Counted from the first letter of the stretch, positions 52,499 through 62,320 are shown. The stretch: DNA of 64,000 nucleotides from Paracoccus sediminicola (GCF_027912835.1 NZ_CP115768.1:1364001-1428000), one strand, 5' to 3'. Translations and numbers: made by a program. Notes: generated from the letters alone by a model not told the origin.

Positions 52499-53874
52499 CA
52501 GTTACCCCCTTGCGTGACCTGAGCCGCAGCGGCGGCAGCCGCAGGCGGCGCGGCAGAGCTGCCGGACCCGGCGCTGCCGCTATTCGTGTTGTTGCCGGTG
52601 GCGCTGGACGGGTTGCCGCTGCCACTGCTGCCCGCCGGACGCCGGATCTGATCGAGCGGAAGATAGGGCACCACACCGTCGCTGCCCGCGCCGTCGATGA
52701 TGACCTTGTCCACCCGGCCGAGCACCTGCTCCATGGTTTCAAGATACATCCGCTTGCGCGTCACCTCGGGCGCCTTGGCATATTCGGCATAAACCGAATT
52801 GAACCGCGCCGATTCACCCTGCGCATTGTTGATCGCCTCGGCACGATACCCCTCGGCCCGTTCGATCGCCGCCGCTGCGTCACCGCGCGCCTTGGCGAGA
52901 ACCTCGTTGGCATAGGCATCGGCCTGTTTTTCCAGCGCGTCGCGGCGCTGCTGTGCGGCCTGAACCTGGCGGAAGCTGTCGATCACCTCTTCGGGCGGAT
53001 CGGCACGGTCGAGGTTGACGCGGACGATATTGATCCCCGATTGATAGCTGTCGAGCGTGCGCTGCACCGAGATCTCCAGATCCTCGGCAATCGCCCCCCG
53101 TTCGCGGTTGAGGATCGGCGCAAGCTCTGACCGCGCGATGATGTCCCGCATCGAGGATTCCGCCACGGCCCGGATGGTGCCGGGCGCATCGGCAAGGTTG
53201 AACAGATATTTCTGCGGGTCCGAGATATTCCAGACCACCTGATATTCCATGTCCACGATATTCTGGTCGCGGGTCAGCATCAGCCCGCTATCGGTCGGAG
53301 TGATGACGCTGTCGCCCTGACGGTTCGTGTCCACTCGCCCGGTGCCGATCTCGGTCACGCGTTCGCCCGTGACCTGCACGACTTCCTTCGTGACGACCGG
53401 CCAGGGCGCAAAGTTCAGACCCGGCTCGCCGGTGCCGACGGCACGGCCGAACAGAAATTCGACCGAGCGCTCCTCGGGCTTGACGGTATAAAAGCTGGCC
53501 ACGGTCCACGCGCCGAGAAGCGCAATCGCGCCAATCACCAGAGTGCGGCGGTCAAAGCTGAATCCGGGGCCGCCGGGGCGGCGCGGGCCGCCGCCATTAC
53601 TGCCGCCATTACCGCGCCCGCCCATCAGCACGCGCAGCCGGTCCTGGCCTTTTTTCATCAGATCCTCGATCTCGGGCAGGTCGCCCGGGCGCTGGCCGGG
53701 CCGGCGCGGCGGTTCGGGCCGCTGCCGTCCGGGCTCGCCCTGTCCGCCACCTTGTCCGCCGCCCTGACCCCAGGGGCGTTGCGGGCCGCGTGGCGGTTCT
53801 TTTCCGCCTTTGCCGCCGCCGCTTCCGCCGCCATTTCCGCCGCTGCTGCCACCACCCCAGGGGCCTTGTGCCAT
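52498..53874 (-). CDS. hflK: HflK, SPFH-domain modulator of FtsH
   Basis: 458 residues. The first 90 residues are Gly, Pro and Arg-rich (GGGSSGGNGGGSGGGKGG), as in many HflK proteins. A membrane helix (LVIGAIALLGAWTVASFYTV) and the SPFH domain follow (VKPEERSVEFLFGRAVG, QVVWNISDPQKYLFNL, DPPEEVIDSFRQVQAAQQ). Ser/Gly/Ala-rich C-terminus. With HflC it restrains FtsH on the periplasmic side. The ATG at 53874 is chosen because the frame upstream is not family-like. Confidence 0.93.
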   Translation of the reverse strand: MAQGPWGGGSSGGNGGGSGGGKGGKEPPRGPQRPWGQGGGQGGGQGEPGRQRPEPPRRPGQRPGDLPEIEDLMKKGQDRLRVLMGGRGNGGSNGGGPRRPGGPGFSFDRRTLVIGAIALLGAWTVASFYTVKPEERSVEFLFGRAVGTGEPGLNFAPWPVVTKEVVQVTGERVTEIGTGRVDTNRQGDSVITPTDSGLMLTRDQNIVDMEYQVVWNISDPQKYLFNLADAPGTIRAVAESSMRDIIARSELAPILNRERGAIAEDLEISVQRTLDSYQSGINIVRVNLDRADPPEEVIDSFRQVQAAQQRRDALEKQADAYANEVLAKARGDAAAAIERAEGYRAEAINNAQGESARFNSVYAEYAKAPEVTRKRMYLETMEQVLGRVDKVIIDGAGSDGVVPYLPLDQIRRPAGSSGSGNPSSATGNNTNSGSAGSGSSAAPPAAAAAAAQVTQGGN

Positions 53875-53962
53875 CTGACTGCCTCTTCCTGTCTGTCTCG
53901 TGCCTGAAACTGGGGGCAAAGCCTGAAATGTCAAGCTTATGCCGCCGCGAACCCCGCCCCTG

Positions 53963-55336
53963 CTATGCCGGGCGGTCATGCCGCCGCGCGGGCTGGCGCA
54001 TGGTGACCAGCTCTTCGGCGATGGTCGGATGCACCGCCACCGTACGGTCGAAATCTTCCTTGGTCGCGCCCATCGTGATCGGGATCGCGGCCAGCTGGAT
54101 CATCTCTCCCGCCTCGGGGCCGAAGATCTGGCAGCCGAGCACACGCCGCGTGTCGATATCCACCAGAAGCTTCATCATAACGCGCATTTCCGAACCGGCA
54201 AAGGCCGAGCGCATGGGACGGAACCGCGTATCATAGACCTCGACCCCGCCGCGCGCGATGGCCTCATCCTCGGTCATGCCGATCGAGGCCAGCTCATGCG
54301 GGCGGGTATAGACGGCGCTCGCCACGAGGCTGTGATCGAGATAGCGCGGAGTGTCGCCAAAGATCGTATCGGCAAAGCTGTGCCCTTCGCGGATCGCGAC
54401 CGGCGTCAGATTGACGCGGTCGGTAACATCACCCACCGCGTAGATCGAGGGGATGTTGGTCTGCGACCATTCATCGACCACCACCTCGCCCGCAGGACCG
54501 AGCGCAACCCCGGCCTCTTCCAGACCCAGCCCGGCCGTGTTCGGGCGGCGGCCCGTGGCGAACATCACCGCATCATAGCGATCCTCGCTGCCATCATCGT
54601 AGCTAATGCGCAGCATATCTGCGTCACGTTCCAGCCTCACCGGAGAGAGATTCAGACGCAGATCCACCCCAATCCCGCGCATCTGCCCGGTGACAAGTTC
54701 GCGGCCGTCGCGGTCAAAGCCGCGCAGCAGCTTGTCGCCGCGATAGGCCAGCACGGTCTCAACGCCGAGCCCGTTCAGGATTGTCGCGAATTCGCAGGCG
54801 ATGAAGCCGCCCCCGACCACCAGAACCCGGCGCGGCAGCTTCTCCATCAGGAAGAGATCATCCGAGATCATCCCCAGCTCGTCGCCCTCGATTCCGGGGC
54901 GCTGGGGGCGCCCGCCCACCGCAACCAGAATATGCTTGGCGCTGATCCGCGAGCCGTCCGCAAGTTCGACCTCATGCGGGCCGACGACCCGCGCGCGCTG
55001 ATGATAGATGGTGCCGCCGGCATTTTCGAAGCCGCGCGTATAGGCCGCTTCCAGCCGGTCCAGCTCCGCATCCAGACTGGCCTTGAACGCAGGCCAGCTG
55101 AACGCGCCGGCCATGGCGTCCGGCCAGCCATAGCCATGCGCTTCATCGATCATTTCAGGTGTCGAGGCGGCGAAGATCATCAGCTTCTTCGGCACGCATC
55201 CGCGAATGACACAGGTGCCGCCCATCCGGCTTTCCTCGGCCAGCGCGACCTTCGCGCCGTATCCGGCAGAGATCCGCGCCGCGCGCACCCCGCCCGAGCC
55301 GCCGCCGATGACAAAGAGATCGTAGTCGAAGCTCAT
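53963..55336 (-). CDS. gor: Glutathione-disulfide reductase
   Basis: 457 residues of the pyridine nucleotide-disulfide oxidoreductase family. FAD-binding GGGSGGVRAAR, the redox pair in GGTCVIRGCVPKK, NAD(P)-binding VVGGGFIACEFA, the second FAD segment SIYAVGDVTDRV and the active-site His in VAVHPTIAEE are all present. The form fits the alphaproteobacterial glutathione reductase that uses NADPH. Its ATG overlaps the rpiA stop (ATGA). Confidence 0.95.
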   Translation of the reverse strand: MSFDYDLFVIGGGSGGVRAARISAGYGAKVALAEESRMGGTCVIRGCVPKKLMIFAASTPEMIDEAHGYGWPDAMAGAFSWPAFKASLDAELDRLEAAYTRGFENAGGTIYHQRARVVGPHEVELADGSRISAKHILVAVGGRPQRPGIEGDELGMISDDLFLMEKLPRRVLVVGGGFIACEFATILNGLGVETVLAYRGDKLLRGFDRDGRELVTGQMRGIGVDLRLNLSPVRLERDADMLRISYDDGSEDRYDAVMFATGRRPNTAGLGLEEAGVALGPAGEVVVDEWSQTNIPSIYAVGDVTDRVNLTPVAIREGHSFADTIFGDTPRYLDHSLVASAVYTRPHELASIGMTEDEAIARGGVEVYDTRFRPMRSAFAGSEMRVMMKLLVDIDTRRVLGCQIFGPEAGEMIQLAAIPITMGATKEDFDRTVAVHPTIAEELVTMRQPARRHDRPA

Positions 55337-56070
55337 GCCTCTGCCTCTGCGCTGCCTTCCGCGGTCAGTTCGACGACCGAGCCGTCAGGGCGTCCGATGA
55401 TCGCCAGCCCGCACATCTTCAGAAACAGGCCGTTTTCCACGACGCCCGGAATCGCGTTCAGCGCCGCAGCCAGACGGGCCGCGTCGTGAATTTCCTCAAG
55501 CGCCAGATCAAGGATGAGATTGCCCTCATCGGTGATGAAGGGCTGATCGTCGCGCTGCCGCAGCAGGATCGGGCGATGCTCCAGCTCTTGGCGGTCAAGC
55601 GTTCGCTGGATCAGCGCCTTGGTCGATTGCCAGCCGAAGCCGATGACCTCGACGGGCAAATGGAACGCGCCGAGCGTCTCGACCACCTTGCTGCCATCGG
55701 CCATGACCACCATCCGGTCCGAGGCCCGCGCCACGATCTTTTCGCGCAGCAAGGCCCCGCCGCCACCCTTGATGAGGTTGAGATCGGGGTCGATCTCGTC
55801 AGCGCCGTCCAGCGTCAGGTCGAGCCAGGCAATCTCGTCCAGCGTCTCGATGCGCAGCCCCTGCGCCTCGGCCAGATCGGCGGTCTGCTGGCTGGTCGCG
55901 GCACAGCGCAGCGCAAGCCCCTCGGCCTGGACCCGCTCGGCCAGACGCCGCACCATGAAGGCCGCGGTCGAGCCGGTCCCCAGACCCAAACGCATCCCGT
56001 CCTCGACAAGCGCAACAGCAGCCTCGGCGGCGGCATTCTTGGCGATATCTTCCGGGCTGAGATCGGTCAT
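55333..56070 (-). CDS. rpiA: Ribose-5-phosphate isomerase A
   Basis: 245 residues. RpiA marks are GLGTGSTAAFMV (phosphate site), TLDGADEIDPDLNLIKGGGGALLREKIVA and the later ADGSKVVETLG. It interconverts ribose-5-phosphate and ribulose-5-phosphate in the pentose phosphate pathway. The ATG at 56070 has GGAG seven bases ahead; the ATG at 56091 lacks a ribosome site. It is transcribed with gor, matching NADPH supply with use, which is an inference. The 217 bases to the HAD gene show nothing else. Confidence 0.95.
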   Translation of the reverse strand: MTDLSPEDIAKNAAAEAAVALVEDGMRLGLGTGSTAAFMVRRLAERVQAEGLALRCAATSQQTADLAEAQGLRIETLDEIAWLDLTLDGADEIDPDLNLIKGGGGALLREKIVARASDRMVVMADGSKVVETLGAFHLPVEVIGFGWQSTKALIQRTLDRQELEHRPILLRQRDDQPFITDEGNLILDLALEEIHDAARLAAALNAIPGVVENGLFLKMCGLAIIGRPDGSVVELTAEGSAEAEA

Positions 56071-56287
56071 GGCATGGCTCCGTGAATTCATCCTGCCATC
56101 TCATAGCGCGACCGCGCCGCAAGAGACAGGGCGAAACGCAGGAGAAGACGGCAGGCAGCGCCCGCAGACCCAGAGACGGTCAGGCGGAAGCCCGCGAAAC
56201 GGCCCCTGCCATGACAAGATGACGCTTGCGCGGGACGGGCAACGCGATAGGCTCGGTAGAGCGGTTTGATGCGAGAGGCGGCAAAAG

Positions 56288-56899
56288 GTGACACAACCAG
56301 CGATCCGGGCCGTCGTGTTCGATATCGGCAATGTGCTGGTGATCTGGGACCCCTACCCGGCCTTTGAACAGGCGCTCGGCAGCCGCGCGGCGGTGGATGC
56401 GTTTTTCGACAGGATCGAGTTTCACGAACGCAATCTGCGCGCCGATGCGGGGGCGCGGTTTGCAGATCTAGCCGATGAGCTGGAGGATGAGGCGGATCGA
56501 GCGCTGTTGGCCTCTTACCCGTCGCGATTCGGGCTGACCGTGGCCGAAACGATCGAAGGCACATGGGCTCTCATGGACCGGCTGCGCGCGGCAGGTCTTG
56601 AAATCCACGCCATCACCAACTGGTCGGCCGAGAACTGGGATACCGGCATTGCCGCGCAGCCTCGACTCGGCGCGGCATTCGGGACGGCGGTGGTGTCGGG
56701 CGAGGTCGGCATGGCCAAGCCCGATCCGGCAATTTTTCGGCTGTTCTGCGCCCGCACCGGGCTGGAGCCAACCGAATGCCTGTTCATCGACGACAAAGAG
56801 GAAAACGTCGCCGCCGCACGCGCCATCGGCATGGACGGCGTCCGCTTCACCACGCCGGAAGCGCTTGAGCCCGAGCTTGAGGCGCGCGGGCTGATCTGA
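56288..56899 (+). CDS. HAD-superfamily phosphatase, YihX-like
   Basis: 203 residues. The first motif is VVFDIGNVLV, in which the second acidic residue is Gly, as in YihX and epoxide-hydrolase N-terminal relatives. Motif II is TNWS, motif III is KPDPAIF and motif IV is FIDDKEENV. YihX dephosphorylates glucose-1-phosphate; whether this one does is not known. The start is a GTG preceded by AGAGGCGG. Divergent from rpiA. Confidence 0.85.
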   Translation: MTQPAIRAVVFDIGNVLVIWDPYPAFEQALGSRAAVDAFFDRIEFHERNLRADAGARFADLADELEDEADRALLASYPSRFGLTVAETIEGTWALMDRLRAAGLEIHAITNWSAENWDTGIAAQPRLGAAFGTAVVSGEVGMAKPDPAIFRLFCARTGLEPTECLFIDDKEENVAAARAIGMDGVRFTTPEALEPELEARGLI

Positions 56900-56925
56900 G
56901 CGCGGGGCAAGGCCGGCAGGCCCGA

Positions 56926-58032
56926 TCAGAAGACGCGATCCACCCAGCCATGCGGGTCGTCCGCGCGACCGAACTGGATATCGGTCAGAGCCTTGCGCAG
57001 CTGCGCCGTGACCGGTCCCATGCCGCCATCGCCGATGGAAATGTCGAAATCCCTGCCCTTGAGCTGCGCGATCGGTGCGACCACAGCCGCCGTGCCGCAG
57101 GCAAAGACTTCGACCAGCCGGCCCGAGGCCACATCGTCGCGCCACTGGTCGATCGCGTAGGGCTCTTCGCGCACGGTCATGCCCTGGTCGCGCGCCAGAG
57201 CAATCAGCGAGTTGCGGGTGATGCCGGGCAGGATCGTGCCGGTCAGCGGAGGGGTCTGGATGCTGCCATCGTCAAAAACGAAGAACACGTTCATCCCGGC
57301 AAGCTCTTCGACCCAGCGGCGCTCGACCGCATCGAGGAACAGCACCTGCTCGCAGCCCTGCTGCGCGCCTTCCTTCTGCGCCGCAAGCGCTGCCGCATAA
57401 TTGCCGCCGCATTTCGCGGCCCCCGTTCCGCCCGGCGCGGCGCGGGTATAATTCTCCGATACCCAGACCGAAACGCCCGACACGCCGCCCTTGAAATAGG
57501 AGCCGACCGGAGAGGCGATGACGGCGAAGAGGAAACTGTCCGAGGGATGGTTTCCGATGGCGATCTCGGTGCCGATCATGAAGGGGCGCATGTAAAGCGA
57601 CGCTTCGCCGCCCGTGGGGATCCAGTCGCGGTCGATGCGGACCAGCTCACGCACGGCGTCGACAAAGAGATCCTCGGGCAGCTTCGCCATGGCCAGCCGC
57701 TCGGCCGAGGCGTTGAAGCGGCGGGCGTTTTCCTGTGGCCGAAACAGCGCCCCGCCGCCATCGGGCATCGGATAGGCCTTCATCCCCTCGAAGATCTCGC
57801 CCGCGTAATGCAGCACCATGGTCGAGGGGTTCAGGCTGAAATCCTGCCGCGGCCCGATCTTTGCGTCATGCCAGCCCTCTGCCGCCGAATAGCGGATCGT
57901 GACCATGTGATCGGTGAGATATTTGCCGAAACCCGGAGCGGCGAGCATCTCGGCGCGCTTGTCGTCCGGCACTCTGTGCGCCGAGTGTTCCACCGTGAAT
58001 CGATCGAGTGCGGAGGTTTCCATCGCTGCCAT
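56926..58032 (-). CDS. ilvE: Branched-chain amino acid aminotransferase
   Basis: 368 residues (365 if the ATG at 58023 is used). It matches the class IV PLP aminotransferases of the large BCAT form: VLHYAGEIFEGMKAY, YMRPFMIGTE, ENYTRAAPGGTGAAKCGGNYAAAL with the PLP Lys in AAKCGGNY, and GTILPGITRNSL. It performs the last step of Leu, Ile and Val synthesis and the first of their breakdown. The start is uncertain because neither ATG has a strong ribosome site. Confidence 0.93.
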   Translation of the reverse strand: MAAMETSALDRFTVEHSAHRVPDDKRAEMLAAPGFGKYLTDHMVTIRYSAAEGWHDAKIGPRQDFSLNPSTMVLHYAGEIFEGMKAYPMPDGGGALFRPQENARRFNASAERLAMAKLPEDLFVDAVRELVRIDRDWIPTGGEASLYMRPFMIGTEIAIGNHPSDSFLFAVIASPVGSYFKGGVSGVSVWVSENYTRAAPGGTGAAKCGGNYAAALAAQKEGAQQGCEQVLFLDAVERRWVEELAGMNVFFVFDDGSIQTPPLTGTILPGITRNSLIALARDQGMTVREEPYAIDQWRDDVASGRLVEVFACGTAAVVAPIAQLKGRDFDISIGDGGMGPVTAQLRKALTDIQFGRADDPHGWVDRVF

Positions 58033-58286
58033 CCCATGCTGAGCGCGCCCTGCATCGGAACGGGCGCGATAATCCTGATCCAACCGGACCGCGCAAGGCC
58101 CGGACGCGGCGCGCGAAATCCTCCTCCCCGCGCTGCGACAGGGATGTCATAGCAGCCCGGAACCGCCTCTGCATCAACAGAAATCGCGGCGCGGCACAGG
58201 GCCGCAGAGGCACCGGGCGCGGCGCGGGACGAAACATTTCGCAAGGGCCGCGCGTTGAGCCGGTCCTGACAAAGGGAGGAAACGAC

Positions 58287-58490
58287 ATGACCATCGCACG
58301 TGTGACCGAAATCTCGTCCACCTCGGAGACCGGCTTCGAGGATGCTGTGCGCAACGGAATCAAGCGCGCCAATGAAACCCTGCGCAACGTGCAGGGTGCC
58401 TGGGTGAAGGAACAGACCGTCGATTGCGACAACGGAAACATCACCCGCTATCGGGTCAACCTGATGGTGACCTTCATCCTGGACGACTAA
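58287..58490 (+). CDS. Dodecin
   Basis: 67 residues matching dodecin, a dodecameric flavin-storage protein. Visible are VTEISSTSETGFEDAVRNGI, the flavin-stacking Trp in VQGAWVKEQ and YRVNLMVTFIL at the end. AGGGAGGA precedes the ATG. It lies alone in the 254-base gap from ilvE, with a hairpin after its stop. Confidence 0.92.
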   Translation: MTIARVTEISSTSETGFEDAVRNGIKRANETLRNVQGAWVKEQTVDCDNGNITRYRVNLMVTFILDD

Positions 58491-58499
58491 TCCATGACC

Positions 58500-58531
58500 G
58501 GCTCCGGGGCCGCGCCAAGCGTCCCGGAGCC
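58500..58531 (+). terminator. Hairpin after dodecin
   Basis: A 9-bp stem GGCTCCGGG and its complement with a 14-base loop, ten bases after the dodecin stop. There is no T-run, so termination would be imperfect. Confidence 0.5.
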
Positions 58532-58601
58532 GCCATGACCCGGGGCCGGCCACCGATTTTGCGGCTTTCTTTGCCCGCGGCGCCGTGACAGCCTGCCGCG
58601 C

Positions 58602-59351
58602 ATGGCGGAGATGATTCTGGTCTTTGTCGCCGGGCTTCTCGGCGGGATACTGAATGCGGTGGCGGGCGGCGGGACGTTCATCACCTTCCCCGCGCTTGTC
58701 TTCATCGGCGTGCCCGAGGTGGCCGCAAATGCGTCGGCGACCGTGGCGGCGATGCCGGGCTATCTGTCCTCGGCCATCGGCTTCCGCCACGAGATCGCCG
58801 AGATCGACCGGCGCCTGATGCTTCGCCTGACCGGCTGGACGATGCTGGGCGGTGCCATCGGCTCTGGCCTCTTGCTGATTTCGTCAAATGAAGCCTTTGC
58901 CGCGCTGGTTCCCTTTCTTCTGCTGGGTGCCACGCTGGTTTTCCTGCGCGGCGCGCAGGTGCGCGCATGGGCGGCAAGGCGACGCGGCGCCGTCACGGCC
59001 TTCGGCGCGGGGACGATGGTGCCGGTCGCGATCTATGGCGGGTTCTTCAATGGGGGGCTGGGGATTGTTCTGCTGGCGCTCTTCGCGCTGTGGGGTATGA
59101 CCAATCTTCACGCAATGAACGGGTTGAAATGCTGGCTCAGCTTTGCGCTTTCGGTGATCTCGCTGCTGATCTTCGCGGCGGGCGGCAAGATCGTCTGGAT
59201 CCCGACCTTGGTGATGAGCGCGGGCACCATCGCGGGCGGGCTGATCGGGCCGCCCATCGCGCGCCTGATCCCGATGCCGCAGCTTCGGATTCTCATCGCG
59301 GTGATCGGCTTCGGAACCACCGCGATCTTCTTCTGGCGGCTCGTCGCCTGA
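58602..59351 (+). CDS. TauE/SafE-family sulfite or sulfonate exporter
   Basis: 249 residues with eight predicted helices. Family marks are GLLGGILNAVAGGGTFITFPALV at the N-terminus and GFFNGGLGIVLLALF in the second half, the duplicated TauE motif. These proteins export or import sulfite, sulfoacetate or related anions; substrate unknown. It is convergent with the sufE gene, two bases away. Confidence 0.88.
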   Translation: MAEMILVFVAGLLGGILNAVAGGGTFITFPALVFIGVPEVAANASATVAAMPGYLSSAIGFRHEIAEIDRRLMLRLTGWTMLGGAIGSGLLLISSNEAFAALVPFLLLGATLVFLRGAQVRAWAARRRGAVTAFGAGTMVPVAIYGGFFNGGLGIVLLALFALWGMTNLHAMNGLKCWLSFALSVISLLIFAAGGKIVWIPTLVMSAGTIAGGLIGPPIARLIPMPQLRILIAVIGFGTTAIFFWRLVA

Positions 59352-59353
59352 GC

Positions 59354-59764
59354 TCAGCCCGCCGCCGCCGCGTGTTCGCGGATCCGTTCCACCATCGCGC
59401 GCAACCCGTTCGAGCGCTGTGACGACAGGTGATCGTTCAGCGAAAGCCGCCCTAGCTCGGCCTGTGCATCGACCTGCGGCACCTCGTTCACCGGCAGCCC
59501 CGCATAAAGCGCATGAACCACCGCGATCAGCCCGCGCACGATCACCGCGTCGCTGTCGCCGATGAAATCGAAACGGCCATCCCTGACCACCGGCACGATC
59601 CAGACCTGGCTCGCGCAGCCCTCGACTTTGCTGGCCGGGCTTTGCAGGGCCGGGTCCATCGACTCCATGGATTTGCCCATGTCGATGATGTGGCGATAGC
59701 GGTCTTCCCAGTCATCCAGGAAAGCGAATGTCTCGACAATGTCTTCGAAGGCCTCGGTTGTCAT
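59354..59764 (-). CDS. sufE: SufE-family sulfur transfer protein
   Basis: 136 residues. The sulfur-accepting Cys is in KVEGCASQVW, with the family start AFLDDWEDRYRHIID. SufE takes persulfide sulfur from SufS for iron-sulfur cluster assembly. No suf operon is adjacent, which is usual for this group. Its promoter must lie in the 118 bases shared with the divergent lipoprotein gene. Confidence 0.92.
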   Translation of the reverse strand: MTTEAFEDIVETFAFLDDWEDRYRHIIDMGKSMESMDPALQSPASKVEGCASQVWIVPVVRDGRFDFIGDSDAVIVRGLIAVVHALYAGLPVNEVPQVDAQAELGRLSLNDHLSSQRSNGLRAMVERIREHAAAAG

Positions 59765-59882
59765 GGGGCGCCCTCCTTGGCGGCGAATCCGTGCTAACCC
59801 GCCGCGCGGCGAAGGTCAAAGAGGCTTTGCGCCCCGCCCTGCGATCGCCTATCACTGGCCCGAGACAATTGCCGGAGACATC

Positions 59883-60395
59883 ATGCGCAAAGCGATCCTC
59901 GCCCTGACCCTTGGCACCGTGCTGGCCGCTGGCGGCTGTTCCCGCTTTGGCAGCGATAGCGGTCTGAACCCTCTGGGCTGGTTCCGCGCCGCGCCGAGCA
60001 CGCCGACCACGCTGGAGCCGCGCGGCGGGTGGGAAAGCCGCGCCGACGATCAGCGTCAGCCCGTGCCGCAGATCCTGTCCGCGCAGCTCGAGCCGATGAT
60101 CGAGGGCGAATTGTTGCGTGTCCGCGCCTTTGCGCCGGTCAAGGGCTGGTTCGGGCTGGAGCTGATAACCGAGCGTATCCAGCCGGCCGAGCAGCTTCGT
60201 CCCGATGATGACGGCATCCTGCGGCTGGTTCTCGTCGGCTATCCGCCGCTTCTGGAAGAGGGCGCGGCGCCGCTCGCGGCAAATCCGCAGGCCGATATCC
60301 TGAACGTGGCGCTGCCGATCTCGACCATCGAGCTGTCTCGGCTGCGGGGCATTCAGATCCGATCCGGCGCGGGTATCACCTCGCTGGCCCCGTAA
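59883..60395 (+). CDS. Predicted outer-membrane lipoprotein
   Basis: 170 residues. A lipoprotein signal ends in the lipobox TVLAAGGC, so the mature protein is attached by its Cys. The rest, with QPVPQILSAQLEPMIEGELLR and LNVALPISTIELSRL, has no family that I recognise. GGAGA precedes the ATG. Convergent with the GNAT gene. Confidence 0.75.
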   Translation: MRKAILALTLGTVLAAGGCSRFGSDSGLNPLGWFRAAPSTPTTLEPRGGWESRADDQRQPVPQILSAQLEPMIEGELLRVRAFAPVKGWFGLELITERIQPAEQLRPDDDGILRLVLVGYPPLLEEGAAPLAANPQADILNVALPISTIELSRLRGIQIRSGAGITSLAP

Positions 60396-60401
60396 GCGGC
60401 T

Positions 60402-60845
60402 CTAAAGCGATTTCTTGAAGCCGATATGGCTCGGCGCATAGCCGAGCCTCTCATAGAAACGATGGGCCTCGCCGCGGCTGGCATTGCTGGTCAGCTGCAC
60501 CAGCCGCGCGCCCCCGGCGCGGGCGCGGGATTCGGCATCCGCCATCAGCAGCCGCCCCGCCCCCTGCCCGCGCAGATCGGACGCGATACGCACGGCTTCG
60601 ATCTGCGCCCGCCTTGCCGCCGAAAGCGACAGGCCCGAGATCAGGGTCAGCTGATATGTCGCGACGATCCGGCCATTCGCCTCGCCGACGATCAGCTGGT
60701 TGCCCGGCTCGGCGCTCATGGCATCGAAGGCAGCGAGATAGCGTTCCATCGGCTGATCCTCGCGCCCCCGTCCCAGCGCGTCATCACGCAGCAACGCCAC
60801 CACATGAGGCACATCCTCACATGCGGCGGCGCGAAAACGGATCAT
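60402..60845 (-). CDS. GNAT-family N-acetyltransferase
   Basis: 147 residues. The GNAT fold is clear, with the acetyl-CoA site in [21 protein letters not shown] and a late [15 protein letters not shown]. Substrate unknown. The ATG overlaps the trpF stop by four bases, so it is translationally coupled to trpF, in the place where trpB often lies. Confidence 0.88.
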   Translation of the reverse strand: MIRFRAAACEDVPHVVALLRDDALGRGREDQPMERYLAAFDAMSAEPGNQLIVGEANGRIVATYQLTLISGLSLSAARRAQIEAVRIASDLRGQGAGRLLMADAESRARAGGARLVQLTSNASRGEAHRFYERLGYAPSHIGFKKSL

Positions 60846-61474
60846 GTGGCGGCGGCCATGAATGCGCGGATACGGTCGGGGTCCTTCTCGCCCGGCGCAG
60901 CCTCGACACCGGAGGACACATCGACGATCCGCGCCCCGGTCAGCCGCACCGCCTCGGCCACGTTTTCCGGCGTCAGCCCGCCTGCCAGCATCCATGGCGT
61001 CAGCCATTTGCGACCAACGAGAAGCTGCCAGTCAAAGGCAAGCCCATTGCCGCCGGGCAGCGCGGCGTCTTTCGGCGGTTTGGCATCGACCAGCAGAAGA
61101 TCGGCAACCAGACCGTAATCCCAGAGCTGGTCCAGATCCCCGGGCCCTGCGACGCCCACGGCCTTCATCACCGGCAGGCCATAGCGCTGACGGATCTCGG
61201 TCACGCGTACGGGGGTCTCCTGTCCGTGAAGCTGAAGAATGTCGAGCGGCACGGTGGCAAGAACCTCGTCCAGCAACGCATCGTCAGGATTCACGAAAAG
61301 CCCGACGCGCGCCACGCCGGCCGGCACCTCTCTGGCCAGCCCGGCGGCGGTGGCAACCGAGACGTGACGTGGCGATTTCGGGAAGAAGACAAAGCCGACG
61401 AAGGCGGCGCCCGCCTTTATCGCGGCAGAGAGATCGGCGGGCCGTCTGAGCCCGCAGATCTTGACCTGCGTCAC
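60842..61474 (-). CDS. trpF: Phosphoribosylanthranilate isomerase
   Basis: 210 residues. [12 protein letters not shown] at the start, ILQLHGQE in the middle and [16 protein letters not shown] at the end are TrpF marks, with the catalytic Cys in KICGL and Asp in LLVDAKPP. It performs the third step of tryptophan synthesis. GTG start three bases after the lapA stop. trpB and trpA are not adjacent here. Confidence 0.95.
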   Translation of the reverse strand: MTQVKICGLRRPADLSAAIKAGAAFVGFVFFPKSPRHVSVATAAGLAREVPAGVARVGLFVNPDDALLDEVLATVPLDILQLHGQETPVRVTEIRQRYGLPVMKAVGVAGPGDLDQLWDYGLVADLLLVDAKPPKDAALPGGNGLAFDWQLLVGRKWLTPWMLAGGLTPENVAEAVRLTGARIVDVSSGVEAAPGEKDPDRIRAFMAAAT

Positions 61475-61477
61475 GGC

Positions 61478-61879
61478 TTAGCGCTGCGCAGGCAGCGTGG
61501 TGCCGCGCGCCGGTTCGGCAGAGGCAACGGGCTTGGGCTGATCGAGAATCGCCAGAACGTCATCCTTCGGCGCGTTGTGACGCTCGCGCAGATTACCGAC
61601 CTCGCGTTCGAGACGCTCAACCTCGTGTTTGCGGCGGGCAGCCTCGCTGCGGATATGGGCTTCGCGCAGCCACTCCCAGATCAGTCCGACGACGATCCCG
61701 AACAGGATCGCGACGAAAATGACGAGAAACAGCGGTAGGGTGAGCTGCCACTGATCGCCGAGATAAGGCTCCAGCCCGGAAGGCACTGCTTTCACCGTCA
61801 CGACGGCACGGTTGGCGAGCGCCACGGCGATCAGGATGATGGCCAGAACGGCAACAAATAACAGGCGGATAAAGCGCAT
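61478..61879 (-). CDS. lapA: LapA/DUF1049-family membrane protein
   Basis: 133 residues with two N-terminal helices (RFIRLLFVAVLAIILIAVALA and LTLPLFLVIFVAILFGIVVGLI) and a cytoplasmic coiled-coil tail (REAHIRSEAARRKHEVERLEREV). LapA is a lipopolysaccharide-assembly-associated protein in enterobacteria; the role here is inferred from family and fits the rpsA-ihfB-lapA order. Confidence 0.85.
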   Translation of the reverse strand: MRFIRLLFVAVLAIILIAVALANRAVVTVKAVPSGLEPYLGDQWQLTLPLFLVIFVAILFGIVVGLIWEWLREAHIRSEAARRKHEVERLEREVGNLRERHNAPKDDVLAILDQPKPVASAEPARGTTLPAQR

Positions 61880-61917
61880 TTCTTACCTCGGCTCAGCTGC
61901 CTTCCCGATGTGCCAGA

Positions 61918-62202
61918 TCAGGCGTCCCCGTTCAACCTGTCACGAAGAAGCTTGCCGGTTTTGAAGAACGGGACGTGCTTTTCATCGACCGGCACGGATT
62001 CCCCGGTCCTGGGGTTCCGGCCGACCCGTGCATCGCGCCGTTTCACAGAAAATGCGCCAAAACCGCGCAGCTCGACCCGCTCGCCGCGAGACATGGCATC
62101 GATGATCTCGTCAAAAATGGTCGACACGATGCGGTCAACGTCACGCTGGATGAGATGCGGATTCTCTTCGGCGATTCTCTGGATCAGCTCTGAGCGAATC
62201 AT
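61918..62202 (-). CDS. ihfB: Integration host factor beta subunit
   Basis: 94 residues of the IHF/HU family. [17 protein letters not shown] at the start, the DNA-intercalating arm [13 protein letters not shown] and the C-terminal [13 protein letters not shown] identify IHF-beta. With IHF-alpha it bends DNA at specific sites. The ATG at 62202 is used; GGGGGTAGGA is just ahead. It is downstream of rpsA, as in most proteobacteria. Confidence 0.95.
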   Translation of the reverse strand: MIRSELIQRIAEENPHLIQRDVDRIVSTIFDEIIDAMSRGERVELRGFGAFSVKRRDARVGRNPRTGESVPVDEKHVPFFKTGKLLRDRLNGDA

Positions 62203-62320
62203 TCCTACCCCCAAGATATGCTTGTGCTGGCGGGCCTGAACACGCTGCCCGCGGTTAGGGTAGAAACGCGAAACTTATCATTTAGTTGCAAGAAATTCGG
62301 ACGCATGTCCGATCAGTGAC

